Below, in pieces: positions 55,443 through 63,923 of a stretch of DNA of 64,000 bases. This stretch comes from Streptomyces sp. NBC_01298. GTDB taxonomy: Bacteria; Actinomycetota; Actinomycetes; Streptomycetales; Streptomycetaceae. The stretch is taken from positions 3,100,001-3,164,000 of the forward strand of contig NZ_CP108414.1 in assembly GCF_035978755.1 (NCBI RefSeq). Direction: 5' to 3'. Under the pieces are notes generated by a model, which saw only the letters and a program-made list of their open reading frames with translations, was not told the origin of the DNA and did no database searches. How positions within the stretch are numbered: position 1 is the first letter of the stretch; the number at the start of each line of letters is the position of its first letter. The translations under genes were made by a program, and so were the position numbers.

Positions 55443-57917
55443 CTAACCGGCCTCGGTGATCGCAGAAGCCAGGGTTCGGGCACTGCAGGGAACACCCCGG
55501 ACGTGTTCGCCGTAGGGTCGGTGGGCCTCGTCCAGGGACGGAAGGAGGCTCGGGGCGCGGCCGGTCGGGGCGCGGTCGAGGAGCGTGGTGCCCGTTTCGG
55601 CTTCCTGGGTGGGGGCGTAGCCGGCTGTGCGGAGGGCTGACAGCGTCTCCTCCGGCGGGGCCGTGGAGATCAGGACCGTGGGGGCGATCCGGCGCAGGCG
55701 GAGTTTGGTCAGGCCTCGGGACTGGGCCACCTCGGCGATCAGGGCGGTGTCGTCCGAGCGGATGCAGCAGGCCGAGCGGACGACCTTGAGTTGTCCGTGG
55801 GTGCGGGCGGTGTCCTTGATCGTGTAGGCCAGTGGTTGGGGCAGGGGGGTGCCGCGCTCGCTCGCGGTGGTAAGGCGGTCGAGGAGTTCGTCCGCGCTCC
55901 AGCCGGCGTCCAGGGCCCGGCGGATGGAGGTTGCCGTGATGCGCCAGACCACCGCGTGGCCCTCGGACTCGATGTCCCCGACCGCGGAGAGCAGGTCGGC
56001 GAGGGCGGGCGCGGGTGCGCCGGTGACCGTGGCGGTCAGGTCGCTCTGGAACCGGGCCGTGTCGCTGGGCTCGGGCAGTGCTGCGTACAGGTTCTCGCGG
56101 AGGGTGGTCACCGCCTTCGCCAAGGTAGGGCGGAGGGAGAGGTCCTCGCCCAGGTGCTCCGGGCCGCGGGCGGCCGGGTCCGCGCCCGCGCCGGGGACTG
56201 CCGGGTAGTGGTGGGCGGCTCCCGCCTCCAGCAGTCGGCACAGGGCCCGCCCAACGGGGGTGAGCGCGCCGTGGGCCACCACGCCGAGCAGGGCCGCCTC
56301 TGTCAGGGTGACCGCCATGCGGTCGAGGACTCCGTCCAGGCCGGTCAGCTCCCCCGTGGCGTCTGCGGCCAGGTGGGTGCGCAGGGCGGGCTGGAACCAT
56401 GCGGCCAGGGACAGCAGTTCGGTGTATCCGCGCGCGTTCGCGGCCAGCCCGTGGCCGTCGGGGAGGGTGGCGAGCGCCCGCAGGACCCCGGTGCGGAGGG
56501 TCACGGCGTCCTCGTCCTGGGGACTGATGAGCGCGACCGGGGTCTCGTCGGGGTCCGGCCAGTGGCTGAGAACTGCGGGGACCACGGCCCAGGCGGCCAG
56601 GAGCGACAGCAGTTTGCCCGCGGGCGGAGCGGCGGCCCAGGCGTCGTAGCGGTCGCTCGGCAACAGCCGGGCGGTGGGCTTGGGTGCCTTGGAGTTGCGG
56701 CGGCCGCGGGAAGCGGGGGCCGGTTCGTCGTCCCGGGGCGCGGCCAGGCCGGCGTTCACCGCGAGGTCCAGCCACAGCCGGGTGTCTGCCTCATCGGCCC
56801 CGGCCGCCTTGGCCAGCCGCCGGGTGTCCCGTACGGCGATCCCGCCCGCCTTGCGGATCGCGACCGGCTGAGCGGCCAGGGCCCGCAGTACCAGTTCTGC
56901 CCGCCAGGCGGCCGCCGCGGCGGCCGTGCCACCCTCGCCCTCCCAGCCGGACGGCAGCGGCGCGGTGGCGGTGAACGGCTCCGGTTCCAGCCGGGGGCTG
57001 GGCGCCGCGCCCTCATCGCGGAGCGCACGGGCGACCTCGTAGGGAAGCTCCACCAGGTCGAGACCGACGGGGACCAGCAGTCCGCGCACGGCCAGCCAGT
57101 CGGTGCCCTCGTCACCGCTGCCGCCCTCCCGGAAGACGTACTTGGCGTCCGGGCCCGCGTACTGCGACCCGTACCGGCCGACGAAGCAGTGGGTCCGCAG
57201 CAGCGGCGGGCCGGGTACCAGGTGATCCAGCAGCTCCAGCGCCCGGACCGGGGCGTCCGCCACCAGTGCCCGCACCCGGGCGGGATCGGCGAGCAGAGCG
57301 GTGATCAGCTCCTGGGCCTGGTCGCGGGTACGGGCCGCCCCCTCGAAGAGGTTTGCGGCGATCCGCTTGACCTCGGGGGCGTTGTAGGCGGTGGTCAGCA
57401 GCCGGTCGGCCGTACGCCCGTAACCGTCGAACCCGGCGGCGCGGACGTGCAGCAGTGGTGGGAGCGCCAGTCGGCCCTTGGGCGCGGGGAGCAACAGCGC
57501 GCGCTCCCGCAGTCGGGTGAGTGTGTGTTCCGCCCGGTGTCGCTTCTCCCCCGGCTCGAACCAGGACAGTACGTCCCGCTCAAGCACCAATCGGTCCGCG
57601 GGTTCCACCGGGGGAACGGGCTTCCGCTGTTGCCAGGGATATCGGGGCCCATCCTCGGCCTCGCCACCGGCTGCGGGGCCGTGCCGCTCCAGGGCGAGGG
57701 CGGCGATGGAAGCGAGCAATTCCAGTTCTCCGGCGGTGCCCGCCATCAGGCCCTGGCCCACCGACTCGTCGGTGAGCAAGTGTTCGGCGAGCTCGCGGAG
57801 GGTGGTGATCCGTCGGTACCCGGCGGCGAGCGGCAGATCCCGCTCCTCCAGCAACGCGGTCAGCCGCTGAGGATCCAGGGTTCCCAGCCATTTCACAAGG
57901 GCGGTACGCGCATTCAC
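55443..57917 (-). CDS. Helicase-associated (XPB/Ssl2 C-terminal type) protein without a helicase partner
   Basis: 824 residues, GTG start 57915-57917. The C-terminal 150 residues (VVWRITATSIRRALDAGWSA, LVRSACCIRSDDTALIAEV-like strand, TVLISTAPPEETLSALRTAGYAP) match the Helicase_C_3 type domain found in the actinobacterial protein that accompanies XPB helicase. The rest is helical and rich in Leu/Ala, with a charged segment near residue 395. No ATPase motifs. In Streptomyces this protein is normally core and paired with XPB elsewhere; here no XPB gene is within the window. Confidence 0.75.
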   Translation of the reverse strand: MNARTALVKWLGTLDPQRLTALLEERDLPLAAGYRRITTLRELAEHLLTDESVGQGLMAGTAGELELLASIAALALERHGPAAGGEAEDGPRYPWQQRKPVPPVEPADRLVLERDVLSWFEPGEKRHRAEHTLTRLRERALLLPAPKGRLALPPLLHVRAAGFDGYGRTADRLLTTAYNAPEVKRIAANLFEGAARTRDQAQELITALLADPARVRALVADAPVRALELLDHLVPGPPLLRTHCFVGRYGSQYAGPDAKYVFREGGSGDEGTDWLAVRGLLVPVGLDLVELPYEVARALRDEGAAPSPRLEPEPFTATAPLPSGWEGEGGTAAAAAAWRAELVLRALAAQPVAIRKAGGIAVRDTRRLAKAAGADEADTRLWLDLAVNAGLAAPRDDEPAPASRGRRNSKAPKPTARLLPSDRYDAWAAAPPAGKLLSLLAAWAVVPAVLSHWPDPDETPVALISPQDEDAVTLRTGVLRALATLPDGHGLAANARGYTELLSLAAWFQPALRTHLAADATGELTGLDGVLDRMAVTLTEAALLGVVAHGALTPVGRALCRLLEAGAAHHYPAVPGAGADPAARGPEHLGEDLSLRPTLAKAVTTLRENLYAALPEPSDTARFQSDLTATVTGAPAPALADLLSAVGDIESEGHAVVWRITATSIRRALDAGWSADELLDRLTTASERGTPLPQPLAYTIKDTARTHGQLKVVRSACCIRSDDTALIAEVAQSRGLTKLRLRRIAPTVLISTAPPEETLSALRTAGYAPTQEAETGTTLLDRAPTGRAPSLLPSLDEAHRPYGEHVRGVPCSARTLASAITEAG

Positions 57918-57991
57918 CCGGCCAGGCTAGCGCCGTCCGGTCACCCCGCGAGGGTGAACCGGCCGCGTCACCACCCTCGCGGTTTCCCTGA

Positions 57992-59425
57992 CTACTGCCA
58001 GGCGCGAACAAGGTCCTCCGGACCCCAATGCGCCGCAAGAGGCAGATCGTCCTCAACACCACAGCGGGACACCGCCACCAGCGCCGTGTCCGGCTCGGCT
58101 CCGGGCACAGCGAGCATGTCCCGCACCAGCACTTCGTACTCACGTCGGCCGAACGGCTGCGACTCCAGCCACTTCACCGAGCCGATGAAGTGAATCCGCC
58201 CTGCCACGGATTCGCGGTCAGCTCCGATCAGGTCGACCTCCGGGTTGTTCTGCCGGTTCCACCAGCCCCCGACCGCCTCCGTCTGCGGCCACCGTTCATC
58301 GGGCAACAGGCGCAGCAGCGACTCGCGGACGACCGGCTCGACGGCCCGGCCCCGCCATGTCGTCCACGACCGCTCGATGCGCTCCAGCGCCAGATCACCG
58401 CGACCGCGCTCGATGAGCGGGATGCCGCGCTGCAGGAAAGCCAGCCAGAACCGCAGGTACGGATCAGCGATGCGATAACGCTTGTTCTTGCTGTCCGCCT
58501 TGACCGAGAGCGGCAGATCAGCGGCCAAGACTCGCTTGGCCAGCAGCGTGTTCAGCAGCGGAGACAGTGTGCCCGAGGGCAGCGCGCCGGCACCACCGGC
58601 TTGCGCGGCGATGGTGGAGAAGGTCCGCTCGCCACTGCCGACCGCTTCCAGGATCGCGCGCGAGTGGGACGCCTCGGGAAACTCCCCCAGCAGCGACAGT
58701 TCGCCCGCCACCAACAGCGGGGCAAGCGGGTTGGACACAGCCTCGCGCAGAAAGTCCTGGCGGCCCATCCCCGGCCGCCAGGACTGAACGATTTCCGGGA
58801 ACCCTCCGGTGATCAGCAGCGCGTCCACCGCTTCCGCCGCGTCCAGACCGGTCATCGCCTGCACATCGGCCAGATGCAGCGGCTGTACGGTCATCTTGGC
58901 CGCCCGGCCGAAAAAGGGGCGGCCATAGGACTGCAGCGCCTCCATCACCGACATGTCACTGCCGACCAGGATCAGCAGGACGGGCTTGGCGGACAGGTGC
59001 CGGTCCCAGACCGTCTGCAGCGCCCCCTCGAACTCCCCGTCCTGTTCGACCAGCCACGGCACCTCGTCGAGCACCGCAATGCTCGGGGCATCGTCCGGAA
59101 TCGCGACCGCCAGGGAACGCAGTGCCTGGTTCCAGTCGGAGGCCTGCAGCCCGGCCACCAGCTCGGCCCCGGGCAGAGCGGAATGCGCCAGCGTCGCGGC
59201 GAAATCCGCCCGCTCGGTCACGGCGTTGCGTCCCCGGGTCGCCTGGAAGACCACGTACGGAAGCCCGGAACGGTCGCAGAACTCCTGGACCAGACGAGAC
59301 TTGCCCACCCGGCGCCGACCCGTCACGATCACAGCCTGACCACGCGTGGCGCCCGTACCGCCCACCACCAGGCCCAGCTGCCGAGCCAACTGATCCAGAT
59401 CAGCAGACCTGCCCTTGAACTCCAT
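57992..59425 (-). CDS. Archaeal-type ATPase with DUF234 C-terminus
   Basis: 477 residues, ATG start (MEFKGRSADLDQLARQLG). STAND/AAA-like ATPase: P-loop TGRRRVGKSRLV (about 37-48), Walker B SIAVLDEVPWL (about 115). A winged-helix region follows (about 250-300, [21 protein letters not shown]), then the C-terminal DUF234 domain (about 330-470, FWLAFLQRGIPLIERG, WNRQNNPEVDLIGADRE), whose NPEVDLIG pattern resembles a PD-(D/E)XK remnant. Sometimes proposed as toxin or defence ATPase; function unknown. Last island gene, preceded by 16-bp iterons. Confidence 0.85.
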   Translation of the reverse strand: MEFKGRSADLDQLARQLGLVVGGTGATRGQAVIVTGRRRVGKSRLVQEFCDRSGLPYVVFQATRGRNAVTERADFAATLAHSALPGAELVAGLQASDWNQALRSLAVAIPDDAPSIAVLDEVPWLVEQDGEFEGALQTVWDRHLSAKPVLLILVGSDMSVMEALQSYGRPFFGRAAKMTVQPLHLADVQAMTGLDAAEAVDALLITGGFPEIVQSWRPGMGRQDFLREAVSNPLAPLLVAGELSLLGEFPEASHSRAILEAVGSGERTFSTIAAQAGGAGALPSGTLSPLLNTLLAKRVLAADLPLSVKADSKNKRYRIADPYLRFWLAFLQRGIPLIERGRGDLALERIERSWTTWRGRAVEPVVRESLLRLLPDERWPQTEAVGGWWNRQNNPEVDLIGADRESVAGRIHFIGSVKWLESQPFGRREYEVLVRDMLAVPGAEPDTALVAVSRCGVEDDLPLAAHWGPEDLVRAWQ

Positions 59426-59455
59426 CAGCGCCCCATCCCCGGCCTTCCTGAAACA

Positions 59456-59497
59456 TAGATTCGATGTTACGTAGATTGAATCTTACTTAGATTCTAG
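59456..59497 (-). promoter_or_regulatory. Three 16-bp-spaced TAGATT iterons before the DUF234 ATPase
   Basis: TAGATT occurs at 59456, 59472 and 59488, exactly 16 bp apart. The first two full units read TAGATTCGATGTTACG and TAGATTGAATCTTACT. The stretch is strikingly AT-rich in this genome and lies 31-70 bp upstream of the DUF234 gene. It is probably its promoter/operator, possibly for autoregulation. Confidence 0.6.
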
Positions 59498-59698
59498 CTC
59501 GCTTCTGACGGTCTCGTCAGCAGCCCCACTGAAACGGCGGGAAAGGGATCCGCGCACCGGTGCCTCGGTCACCGAGGTCCGCACTCTTCACATTCTGCGA
59601 CATTCGACACATTTCCGAGTCGTGGGACATGCATGAGACGACAAGTCTGACAACTCATCAGCTAGGTGTCTGACCTGGGCAAACGCCCAGGTGCGGTC

Positions 59699-59749
59699 CG
59701 GCCTCCGGAGCCGTGTGCGCAGGTTCGAATCCTGCCGGGGGCACTCCGG
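59699..59749 (+). repeat. Right attachment site (attR), 3' tRNA-Arg fragment
   Basis: 51 bp identical to 27842-27892, from the anticodon stem to 6 bases past the tRNA 3' end. It lacks the acceptor 5' strand and D arm, so it is not a functional tRNA. CGTGGGACAT, also present near attL, lies at 59621-59630. Confidence 0.9.
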
Positions 59750-59797
59750 CCGGAACAACGCGATCAACGCGCTGACCAGCTGAAGTGCCAAGCATGA

Positions 59798-59830
59798 AGG
59801 CCCGAACTCAGTCCAACTGAGTCCGGGCCT
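59798..59830. terminator. Terminator beyond attR
   Basis: AGGCCCG-A-ACTCAGT (59798-59812) pairs with ACTGAGT-C-CGGGCCT (59816-59830) with one mismatch, followed by TTGTC. Probably the original tRNA-Arg terminator of the host, displaced by the island; it also serves the minus-strand gene that ends at 59840. Confidence 0.75.
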
Positions 59831-59839
59831 TTGTCGTTG

Positions 59840-60532
59840 TCACGCACGAGTCCCGTGTGAGGGGCGTGTGGGCCGCGCGTCAGGTGCGGAGACATCGCTG
59901 ATCACCCGTCGCGCCCGTTGGTAGTACTGCTCGCGAGTCCCGTCGAGCCCACTGGCATCCGGGCGCCTCGTGAGATTCGACAACGCTTCCGCAGTGCCTT
60001 CCGCCCACTGCCCGTAGGCCTCGAAGACGGCGTTGGCTCTCTGCCGGAGCTCCAGGTCCGGCATGACCTCGATAACAGGCAGGGCATCGTCATGGTGCCG
60101 GCGGACTATGGCGAAGCACTCGTCGTACAGGAGCGTGGCGGCCAACGTGTCCGCCGCCTCCGTGGCTTCACCGATCTTCGCCCGGAAGTCCTGGAGCATC
60201 TTCGAGATGGTCGTAGAGGTAGCGATCACCTGCTCGCGAATGCGCTGCTCGTGGGCCAACTTGGCCTCGTGATTGCGCTTCGCCGCCTCCAGGGCGTCGG
60301 CGTGCTGCTGCCTCCTCCTCTCGGTCCGTCCAGTGAAGTAGTGAGTGATCCAGGCCGCTGCGGCCGAGCTGATGAGGACAGCGCCGGCCGAGATCGCGGT
60401 AGTGACCCATTGGCTGTCCTGCACGACCGTCGTGGTGACGTCACCGGTCGTGGTGGTCGTCTGCTTGCCACCGCACCCAGTCATGACGACCAGGAACGCG
60501 AACAGACCTAAGGATCTTGCCACTTGTCGCAT
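59840..60532 (-). CDS. Putative lipoprotein or membrane-anchored coiled-coil protein
   Basis: 230 residues. The N-terminus looks like a lipoprotein signal, with Cys20 in VVMTGCGG after a hydrophobic stretch. A Thr-rich segment (KQTTTTTGDVTTT) is followed by a membrane-like helix (about 47-66, ISAGAVLISSAAAAWITHYF) and a long charged helix (about 68-130, RRRQQHADALEAAKRNHEAKL pattern) likely to form a coiled coil. No family recognised. It lies just outside attR and its relation to the island is unclear. Confidence 0.6.
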   Translation of the reverse strand: MRQVARSLGLFAFLVVMTGCGGKQTTTTTGDVTTTVVQDSQWVTTAISAGAVLISSAAAAWITHYFTGRTERRRQQHADALEAAKRNHEAKLAHEQRIREQVIATSTTISKMLQDFRAKIGEATEAADTLAATLLYDECFAIVRRHHDDALPVIEVMPDLELRQRANAVFEAYGQWAEGTAEALSNLTRRPDASGLDGTREQYYQRARRVISDVSAPDARPTRPSHGTRA

Positions 60533-60762
60533 GAGCGCAGACTAGGACTCGTACCGCAAATGATCTACGGTAAGGATCGCTCGCTGCCGGCTCGCCATCC
60601 CGATCGATCGGCCCCCACCGCGGGGCAACCTGCTCAACCCGGAGAAGCAGGGCCTGCGCCAGGCGAGGTCGATGCACGGCTGCGCTGATGATCTCCCCCG
60701 CAGACCAGTGCCTCAGTAGTAACCTGCGAGCAGGTTCAGGCTCGGACGCTGGGGGACAGCAC

Positions 60763-61893
60763 GTGATCGTTCGGACCATTGCGCCCGAGGGAATGCCACG
60801 GCCCACTGGGCAGGATGGCCATGCCCTTCTCGACGTGGTCTGGCAGCATTTCTCCACCTCACTTCGCTGGCCGACCTTCGATTACGTCGATCGGAAGCTG
60901 TACGCGTCGGGCCTGCAATTCGAAGAGGCCATTCAACAACTGTGCCCTGCACTGCTGAGGGGCGTAGACGCCGACCTACGGCGGCTGCCACAAGGCATGG
61001 CAGAGCTGTCCCTGACGATCGCCGGCGCTGCGAACTGTGCCAATAGCGAGACTCGTGTCAACTCCTTCCTCGTCTTGCTGAGGACAGCGGCCGACATCGA
61101 GCCCCACTTTCAGCCCACGGATCCCGGTGCCCTGCCGGAACTGCGGCCCGTCGACCTAGCGCCCCCAGTGGATGACCCCGAGCTGGCGCTGAAGACCAGG
61201 AGGAGCTGGTTCGCTGGCTTCGCGCTCGCGCTTCAGGAGCCCTGCTTCCGCGGTGGCGGCCACAGTCTAGACAACCTCGACTGGACACTGCGCTACGCCC
61301 GAGACATTCGACCGTTCGCTAACGTGCACCGCGTGGATGAGTACTGGCGCATCCGTGAGCAGGTGCTGGGGCGTCGGCGGGTTGAGGCCGACAACACGCC
61401 CTTCCAGAAAGGCCCGAACCGCCATTTCGCTCCAGCACCAAAGGCCAAACCTGTCCCCCGAGCAGCAGAGTCGGTGGAGGTCACCTGCATGCTGCATCCG
61501 CTGATCGCGGAGGTCGCCGCCGAGCGCTACAGCAGCGGCTTCTACTACGACGCGGTCAGGAGTGCATTCCAGGCTGTAGAGCACCGCGTGGCGGTCCTGG
61601 TCGGGACTACCGAGGTCGGCGAGCGACTGATGGGTATCGCCTTCGGCGCCAAACCACACCCTCCGAAGATCATGGTGACTCGGTCCATGGGGGGCTCGCT
61701 GGAGAGCGAGCAGAATGGCATGCAGTTCCTGTTCAAGGGCGCGATGGGCGCGCTGCGCAACCCCCGCATGCACGGCCCGGACGAGAAGGACGCCCGAGAC
61801 GAGGCCGACGAAATGCTGATCTTCGCCAGCTTCCTGATGCGGCGTCTCGACATCGAGGACGAGCAGCGCAAGTCCGCCTCACTGGGGCCGTGA
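60763..61893 (+). CDS. TIGR02391 (Ymh) family HEPN protein, probable abortive-infection RNase
   Basis: 376 residues from GTG 60763, with GGGGGA 6 bases upstream. The N-terminal 230 residues are unrecognised (LDVVWQHFSTSLRWPTFDYVDRKLY). The C-terminal 120 residues (MLHPLIAEVAAERYSSGFYYDAVRSAFQAVE, FLFKGAMGALRNPRMHG, EMLIFASFLMRRLD) match the TIGR02391/Ymh family, a HEPN clade linked to Abi and phage-growth inhibition. Residues 332-337 are RNPRMH, the RNxxxH catalytic motif. It stands alone next to an integrase relic. Confidence 0.82.
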   Translation: MIVRTIAPEGMPRPTGQDGHALLDVVWQHFSTSLRWPTFDYVDRKLYASGLQFEEAIQQLCPALLRGVDADLRRLPQGMAELSLTIAGAANCANSETRVNSFLVLLRTAADIEPHFQPTDPGALPELRPVDLAPPVDDPELALKTRRSWFAGFALALQEPCFRGGGHSLDNLDWTLRYARDIRPFANVHRVDEYWRIREQVLGRRRVEADNTPFQKGPNRHFAPAPKAKPVPRAAESVEVTCMLHPLIAEVAAERYSSGFYYDAVRSAFQAVEHRVAVLVGTTEVGERLMGIAFGAKPHPPKIMVTRSMGGSLESEQNGMQFLFKGAMGALRNPRMHGPDEKDARDEADEMLIFASFLMRRLDIEDEQRKSASLGP

Positions 61894-61967
61894 CGGCCCG
61901 CCACCTCTGACTGGTCCCTTCAGAATCAATCTGGCCGAGCACTCTTGGTGCTGGTGGTTCCTCACGC

Positions 61968-62225
61968 TCATTGGGGTTCCCCCCACCCCATCGCCTTCGC
62001 GATCTTCGCGTTGTTCAGCTCCTCATGGCCGTCGATGCATCCCTCGTCCGCCGGTGAATGACCTCCGGGGAGTTTCCGGCGCGGCGGGCCACCTCGGCAC
62101 CGGCACGCCCGCGTTCAGCCAGTTGGTGATGCAGGTGTGCCGGAGGTCGTACGCGAGCAGATCGCTCGGCTCCAGGGTGAGGTCACCGAGCTGCGGGAGC
62201 GGGTTGTGGAGCTGGAGGGGAAGTA
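61968..62225 (-). pseudogene. C-terminal remnant of a tyrosine integrase
   Basis: Read on the minus strand, three successive frames give YDLRHTCITNWLNAG (with the RHT box), then EVARRAGNSPEVIHRR, then GCIDGHEELNNAKIAKAMG ending at the stop 61968-61970. Together this is the familiar C-terminus of an actinobacterial site-specific integrase. The second break deletes one base of what should be a TAC codon after HRR, removing the catalytic tyrosine. About 75 codons remain; the rest of the gene is missing. Confidence 0.8.
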
Positions 62226-62460
62226 GCCCCCGGCCCACGCCGTCCCGGCCGTCACCGCCGCGACGCGTGATGAGTGCAAGAGCGCCTGCTGTTGTCACAA
62301 TCCTGCCCCCTTCGTTCGGATCGAATGGAGGGCTCCGACCTGCGTCGCTAGGCTGTCGCCCCGCCCTCTGCATCCTTTGTAGACCGGGCAGTTGACTGAC
62401 CGACAGATACGCCATGTGGCCGCCAGAGAGCGGCCACATAGGCCGCATGAGGGGGGATGA
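62226..62460. promoter_or_regulatory. Upstream region of the XRE-TPR regulator with an operator-like palindrome
   Basis: No gene in this 235-bp gap. ATGTGGCCGC (62414-62423) and GCGGCCACAT (62430-62439) are a perfect 10-bp inverted repeat with a 6-base spacer, ending 21 bp before the start codon. TTGACT at 62392-62397 could be a -35 element. Likely an autoregulatory site. Confidence 0.5.
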
Positions 62461-63879
62461 GTGGGGCAGCGACCGAACGACCTGACACCGCATGCAAGCC
62501 CTCAGCACTACCTCGGCGCCGAGATGCGCGCCTGGCGCACACAGCGGGGCTTATCGCTGGGCAAGCTCAGCCGATCGATCCTGTTCAACACCAGCTACAT
62601 GGCCCGCGTTGAGCGCGGCGGCCAGGCCGCATCAGCCGATCTGGTCCGCGCATACGACGATGCCCTCGGCGCGAGCGGCTCGCTCGTCCGGCTCCACGCA
62701 TCGATCCTCGAAGGGGTCAGCCTTGACGCCCTCCCCCAGGGGGATGTGGCTAATCGAGGGCCCCATGTGGCCAACGACCTTGTGGCCCTGGCTGAGGAAC
62801 CAGAGATTCAGGCACCGTCTGAGGAGGGGATGTCCGTCCCCGTACGTTCCGATGACGGAAGGATCATCTTCGTGTCCCTGTCCCGAAGGGCTCTGATCGG
62901 TGCACTTGGCGCTGGTGCCGCCATCGCTGCAACCTCCGACCTCTCATCGGCAGCGATTCCTGCCCCACGATCCGATCTCATCGCCTCCGGGGCCGACCCG
63001 ATCGAGCTTCTCCAAGCAACCCGACGCGTGCTGATCGACAACGACAACCTGTTCGGTCCCCATCGGGTGATACCGACGGTCCAGCAGCAGATCGCCGCCA
63101 TCAAGGAACTGCGCGCGGATCGCCGCGGAACCGATCGCCGACAGCTGCTCCAGCTGCAGACCCAGTACTCCGAGCTGTGCGGCTGGCTCTATCAGGACCT
63201 CGGGGACTTCCGTGCCGCCCAACACTGGATGCGTGAGGCTCTGGAGGCCTCCCACATGGCCGGTGACGACGAACTGACCACGTACATCCTGGCGCGGCGC
63301 AGCCAGCTCGCCGGCGACATGAACGACCCGATCGAGGCGGTGGACGTCGCCGAAGCCGCGGAGGACCGAGCCGCGCCGAGGAGTCGCCTGGCCGCAGTGG
63401 CGGCTACGTACGGGGCCCACGGCCACGCGCTGCGGAACGACCAGCTCATGGCCCAGCGGGCGTACGAGCACGCACGGGAACTGCACGCCAGCATGGACCC
63501 GGATCCCAGCTCCCCCTGGGGGGTCTGGCTCGATGGCGCGTACATCGACGTTCAGCGAGCACACAGTCTCGCGGCTCTCGGGGACCACCGCGGAGCGGCT
63601 GCAGGCTTCCGGAATGCCATCAGCAGACTGCCCGCCGGCTACCACCGCGACCGCGGGGTCTACCTGGGGCGGGAGGCTGTTTCCCTGGCGCGCGCGGGCG
63701 AGGCCGAGCAGGCAGCCTCCATCGGACTTCAGGCACTGGCCGTTGCGAAGGACACCGGTTCCGACCGCATCACGCGCGAGCTGGCCCAGCTCGATGGAGA
63801 ACTTGATCAGTGGCGTACGGTCCCTGGCGTGAGCGACTTCAAGGATGCTCTGACCGAGGCAGTACTGCGCCAGGCCTGA
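62461..63879 (+). CDS. XRE-family regulator with TPR-like C-terminal domain
   Basis: 472 residues, GTG start at 62461 with a GGGGGG site 4-5 bases upstream. N-terminal helix-turn-helix (about 21-75, MRAWRTQRGLSLGKLSRSILFNTSYMARVERG). A short hydrophobic Ala/Gly stretch at about 143-160 is followed by a helical-repeat C-terminal half (about 185-460, QTQYSELCGWLYQDLGDFRAAQHWMREAL, AHSLAALGDHRGAAAGFRNAI) typical of Streptomyces peptide- or ligand-sensing XRE-TPR regulators. The next gene starts 44 bp downstream, likely co-transcribed. Confidence 0.9.
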   Translation: MGQRPNDLTPHASPQHYLGAEMRAWRTQRGLSLGKLSRSILFNTSYMARVERGGQAASADLVRAYDDALGASGSLVRLHASILEGVSLDALPQGDVANRGPHVANDLVALAEEPEIQAPSEEGMSVPVRSDDGRIIFVSLSRRALIGALGAGAAIAATSDLSSAAIPAPRSDLIASGADPIELLQATRRVLIDNDNLFGPHRVIPTVQQQIAAIKELRADRRGTDRRQLLQLQTQYSELCGWLYQDLGDFRAAQHWMREALEASHMAGDDELTTYILARRSQLAGDMNDPIEAVDVAEAAEDRAAPRSRLAAVAATYGAHGHALRNDQLMAQRAYEHARELHASMDPDPSSPWGVWLDGAYIDVQRAHSLAALGDHRGAAAGFRNAISRLPAGYHRDRGVYLGREAVSLARAGEAEQAASIGLQALAVAKDTGSDRITRELAQLDGELDQWRTVPGVSDFKDALTEAVLRQA

Positions 63880-63923
63880 ACAGGCTCCCTCCACCCGTGA
63901 CCAGCAACAGAAGGAGACCCCTA

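Larger units (their letters stand above)
27842..59749. mobile_element. 31.9-kb genomic island in tRNA-Arg(CCG)
   Basis: A 51-bp perfect direct repeat, the last 45 bases of the tRNA plus 6 flanking bases, occurs at 27842-27892 and 59699-59749. This is the standard footprint of tyrosine-integrase insertion into a tRNA gene. The DNA between them contains helicases, a methyltransferase, ATPases, nuclease-like and HEPN proteins and a kinase, i.e. a defence-type cargo, plus Streptomyces-style regulators. No intact integrase, excisionase, replication or transfer gene is seen inside, so it looks fixed. A decayed integrase end lies outside, at 62.0 kb. Confidence 0.85.

Noticed and set aside
59699..59743. 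A second tRNA-Arg gene
   Set aside because: Only the 3' 45 bases are present; acceptor 5' strand and D arm are missing. It is an att duplication.
62023..62508. An intact 161-codon minus-strand gene with an integrase-like C-terminus
   Set aside because: Only the end resembles an integrase, in three frames; the upstream part is unrelated DNA and the Tyr codon is lost.
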